This document shows, piece by piece, positions 61,618 through 64,000 of a stretch of DNA of 64,000 nt. The translations under genes were made by a program, and so were the position numbers. The DNA lies in assembly GCA_017307505.1 (NCBI GenBank), contig JAFKEE010000020.1:310001-374000 (forward strand), read 5' to 3'. The notes under the pieces were generated by a model. It did no database searches. It was not told where the DNA came from and was given only the letters and a program-made list of their open reading frames with translations. This stretch comes from Acidobacteriota bacterium. Lineage in GTDB: Bacteria; Acidobacteriota; Terriglobia; Bryobacterales; Bryobacteraceae. Every line of letters begins with the position of its first letter. Positions within the stretch are counted from its first letter, which is position 1.

Positions 61618-64000
61618 TCAGTTCTCTTTCAGCTCCACGATGGTGGCCCCTGTGCCACCTTCGCTGGGGCTGGCCGGATAGAACTTCTCCACATTCGGAT
61701 GCGCCTTGCAGAGATCCTGCACGCCTTTGCGCAGAATCCCCATCCCGTGGCCGTGGACCACGCGCACCCTCAAAACACCTGCCAGATAGGCGGAATCCAG
61801 GAACCGGTCCACCTCTTCCAGTGCCTCTTCGGCGTGTTTGCCGATGATGTTCACTTCGCGGGAAAGCGTATCCCAGCGGGGCCCGGTCGTCAGGCTCACG
61901 CCCTTCGGCAGTTTTCCGCTCTGCGGGGCATCGCCCTTCAACACTTCTGTCACTTCCGTCACCGGGACCTGCATCTTCAGGAAGCCCACGTCCACTTCCA
62001 ACAGGCCATTATTCAGTACCTTGCGGACCCGCGCCGGGCCGCTTACATCCCGCAGCCGCACGCGCGCCCCTTCGACGATCTCTTCCGCCGGCGCCTGCTT
62101 CTTCGCCTTCTCGGGATGAGCGAGCGACTCGACTGACTCCTGGAACTCGCGCTTCGTCCGCGCCACCTGGCGCATCACCTTTTCCACCTGCTTGCGCTGC
62201 TCCGGCGCCGAAAGGGCCGACTCGATCGCCTCGCGCGCCTGCTGTTCAAACCGCTTCTGGGCCTCGGCCGCCGCCTGCTCGAACTCCCGCAGCCGGGCGC
62301 GTTCCCGCTGCTCCATCTCCTTGGTCAGCTTCTGCTCCCGGGCTTCCAGTTCGGCTTTTTGCTTCCGGAGGTCCTCGGCCTCGGCCGAGACTTCCCCGAT
62401 CTTGGCCTCGAGCTGATTCAGGAAGGTTGCGATGTCTCGCTCTGTCGACGACATCGCCTTGTGCGCCCGTTCAATCAGGCGCGCCGGCAGACCCAGCCGC
62501 TTGGAGATATCCAGTCCGGCTGACTTGCCCGGAGCCCCGATTCGGAGAACATAGGTAGGCTCCAGTGTCTCCTCGTTGAAGCCCATTGAGGCATTCACCA
62601 CACCCGGTGTGTTCGAGCCATAGACTTTCAACGCCAGCAGGTGGGTCGAAGCCAGCGTGAATGCCCCATGCTGCCGGAACTCGTCCAGAATCGCCACGCC
62701 GAGCGCGCCGCCCTCTTCCGGATCCGTCGCCCGGCCCAACTCGTCCAGCAGGACTAAGGCGCCCGACGTGGCCGCCTCGACCATCTCTTTGATCCGCGCC
62801 ACGTGGGCGCTGAAGCTGGAGAGACTCTGCTCGATACTCTGGTTGTCGCCGATATCGGCCAGCACGTCGTCGTAGATGGGGAACTCGGCGTCCTCGGCCG
62901 GCACGGGCAATGCGCTCTGCGCCATCAGGGCCAGAAGACCAACCGTCTTCATCGCCACGGTCTTGCCGCCCGTATTCGGACCGCTGATCAGCAGCGTCCG
63001 CCGGGAACTGTCCAATTCCAGCGAAACAGGCACGACCTTCTTCTGCTGCCGTTTGAGGACATCCTGCAACAGCGGATGCCGCGCGCTCTTCAGCAGGAGC
63101 CTGGGAGCCTCATCCGGCGAAAACCGTGGAATGACGCAGTCGAAATCCTGCGCGAACCGCGCCTTGGCGAAGATCAGGTCCAGGGCCGCCAGCGTTTCCG
63201 CCGCGCCCTGAATCTCAAACCGGTGCTCCCGCAGGTGGTCGGTCATCTCCCGCAGAATGCGGTAGATCTCACGCAGCTCTTCCTCGCCCATGCGCACGAG
63301 GTCGTTGTTCAGGTCAATGGTTTCAATGGGTTCCAGGAAGAGCGTCTGGCCGCTGCCACTGGACCCGTGCACCACGCCCGGCAGCTTCTTCTTCGCTCCG
63401 GGGATGACCGGCACCACAAAACGCTCGTTGCGGATCGTGACGAACTCTTCCTGCAGCAAGCCGTCTTCGCGATGCGTCTTCAGAAACCGTTCCAACGAGT
63501 CCTGAATGTCGCCGCGCATCCGCTCCTTATCGCGGCGGATCCTGCGCAGGGCCACACTGGCATCGTCCGAGATGGAGCCGTCCGGCAGGATCTTGCCGCT
63601 GATCTGCCGCAGAGCCGGACGGAAATCGCCGATCTGTGCCGCGCGGCCCGCCAGCAGCGGATAGAACTGCGACTGCGGAGCCAGCGCCAACCGGACCTCG
63701 GTGGCGCGTTCCAACACCGCCACGATGGCGCTAATCTCCAGCGCGTCGAGAACGACTCCCTCGATACGCAGTTTCGCCGCGGCAGCCTCAACATCCGGCA
63801 GCCCTTCGAAACGCAAACGAGGAGGGGCGTCTCCGCCCCGGGGCTTTGCTTTCGCTGCGTCCTTGAACCAGGCCATCGCCTCCGCGGCCTCGGCCAGCCC
63901 GGTTTCCAGGGCAGGCCGGTCCATGGATGGCTCGACGCGGCTCAGTTCGCGGCGGCCGGCTTCGCTGCCGACATAGCGCCCCACCAAGGCGCGCAACCGT
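61618..64000 (-). CDS. mutS2: Endonuclease MutS2, partial (N-terminus beyond the window)
   Basis: At least 794 residues of MutS2. The ATPase core has Walker A LLISGPNTGGKTVAM, the Walker B LVLLDELGRATDPEEGGALG and ASTHLLALKVYG. A long coiled coil (LRKQKAELEAREQKLTKEME) follows, and the C-terminal Smr nuclease domain has RVVHGHGMGILRKGVQ. In bacteria MutS2 acts on recombination intermediates or on collided ribosomes, depending on species. The frame is open through the window edge and the family's first about 15 residues are missing, so the start lies beyond 64000. It is convergent with bcp. Confidence 0.95.
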   Translation of the reverse strand, partial: RLRALVGRYVGSEAGRRELSRVEPSMDRPALETGLAEAAEAMAWFKDAAKAKPRGGDAPPRLRFEGLPDVEAAAAKLRIEGVVLDALEISAIVAVLERATEVRLALAPQSQFYPLLAGRAAQIGDFRPALRQISGKILPDGSISDDASVALRRIRRDKERMRGDIQDSLERFLKTHREDGLLQEEFVTIRNERFVVPVIPGAKKKLPGVVHGSSGSGQTLFLEPIETIDLNNDLVRMGEEELREIYRILREMTDHLREHRFEIQGAAETLAALDLIFAKARFAQDFDCVIPRFSPDEAPRLLLKSARHPLLQDVLKRQQKKVVPVSLELDSSRRTLLISGPNTGGKTVAMKTVGLLALMAQSALPVPAEDAEFPIYDDVLADIGDNQSIEQSLSSFSAHVARIKEMVEAATSGALVLLDELGRATDPEEGGALGVAILDEFRQHGAFTLASTHLLALKVYGSNTPGVVNASMGFNEETLEPTYVLRIGAPGKSAGLDISKRLGLPARLIERAHKAMSSTERDIATFLNQLEAKIGEVSAEAEDLRKQKAELEAREQKLTKEMEQRERARLREFEQAAAEAQKRFEQQAREAIESALSAPEQRKQVEKVMRQVARTKREFQESVESLAHPEKAKKQAPAEEIVEGARVRLRDVSGPARVRKVLNNGLLEVDVGFLKMQVPVTEVTEVLKGDAPQSGKLPKGVSLTTGPRWDTLSREVNIIGKHAEEALEEVDRFLDSAYLAGVLRVRVVHGHGMGILRKGVQDLCKAHPNVEKFYPASPSEGGTGATIVELKEN

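Overview
The window looks like chromosomal DNA from a soil-type Acidobacteriota, most likely the Bryobacterales/Solibacter group. The evidence is a very large secreted repeat protein ending in what looks like the Solibacter-type C-terminal domain (TIGR03437-like), an orphan MacB/FtsX-like permease of the acidobacterial ADOP type, an Oar-like TonB receptor with an N-terminal carboxypeptidase-regulatory domain, a PEP-CTERM protein and a high-GC backbone. These are family recognitions made by eye; no search was run.

Layout. 1-630: the right end of an integrated element, closed by the 3' half of a tRNA-Thr(CGT) gene and its old terminator. 1.1-7.7 kb: a glycan-degradation block (GH43-like hydrolase, secreted esterase, two GH29 alpha-L-fucosidases). 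8.2-11.4 kb: transaldolase and transketolase. 11.4-14.5 kb: phosphopantetheinyl transferase and LysR regulator, divergent from an NmrA-like reductase and a YCII-like protein. 14.5-20.6 kb: a sialic-acid locus (TonB receptor, Tat-exported sialidase, N-acetylneuraminate lyase) divergent from a GntR/FCD regulator, with a perfect palindrome between them. 20.6-25.9 kb: the giant repeat protein. 26-31.6 kb: lineage-specific hypotheticals, a phospholipase D/cardiolipin synthase-like enzyme and the PEP-CTERM protein.

31.6-39.3 kb is an accessory island ending at the 3' end of tRNA-Gly(CCC). It holds a tiny hydrophobic ORF followed by a strong hairpin, a membrane/coiled-coil protein, a decayed VirB10/TrbI gene, a three-gene cassette (60-aa peptide, unknown 252-aa protein, internally duplicated MazG-C-like protein), a DUF349 protein and a decayed S41 peptidase.

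39.3-58.3 kb is mostly backbone: thyX-like and dut genes, tRNA-Ala(CGC), a methyltransferase, a GntR regulator, tatC and tatA/B, a Tat-exported Gfo/Idh/MocA oxidoreductase, an ADOP permease, a hybrid sensor kinase divergent from a GH127 arabinofuranosidase, a spermidine-synthase-like membrane protein, a GT39-like membrane protein and a DUF3467 protein. 58.4-60.95 kb is a second small island ending at tRNA-Asp(GTC). It truncates a phosphatase gene and carries two translationally coupled PD-(D/E)XK nuclease-like genes. The window closes with a Bcp peroxiredoxin and most of mutS2.

Themes. Glycan scavenging dominates (GH43, esterase, GH29 x2, GH33-like sialidase, GH127), with exported enzymes and Tat machinery in the same window. 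A 17-bp near-palindrome is shared exactly by the GH43 and GH127 upstream regions and may tie them to one LacI-type regulator. The least explained content is in the two tRNA-flanked islands; the best candidates for undescribed systems are the 34.8-37.2 kb three-gene cassette and the 58.7-60.0 kb nuclease pair.
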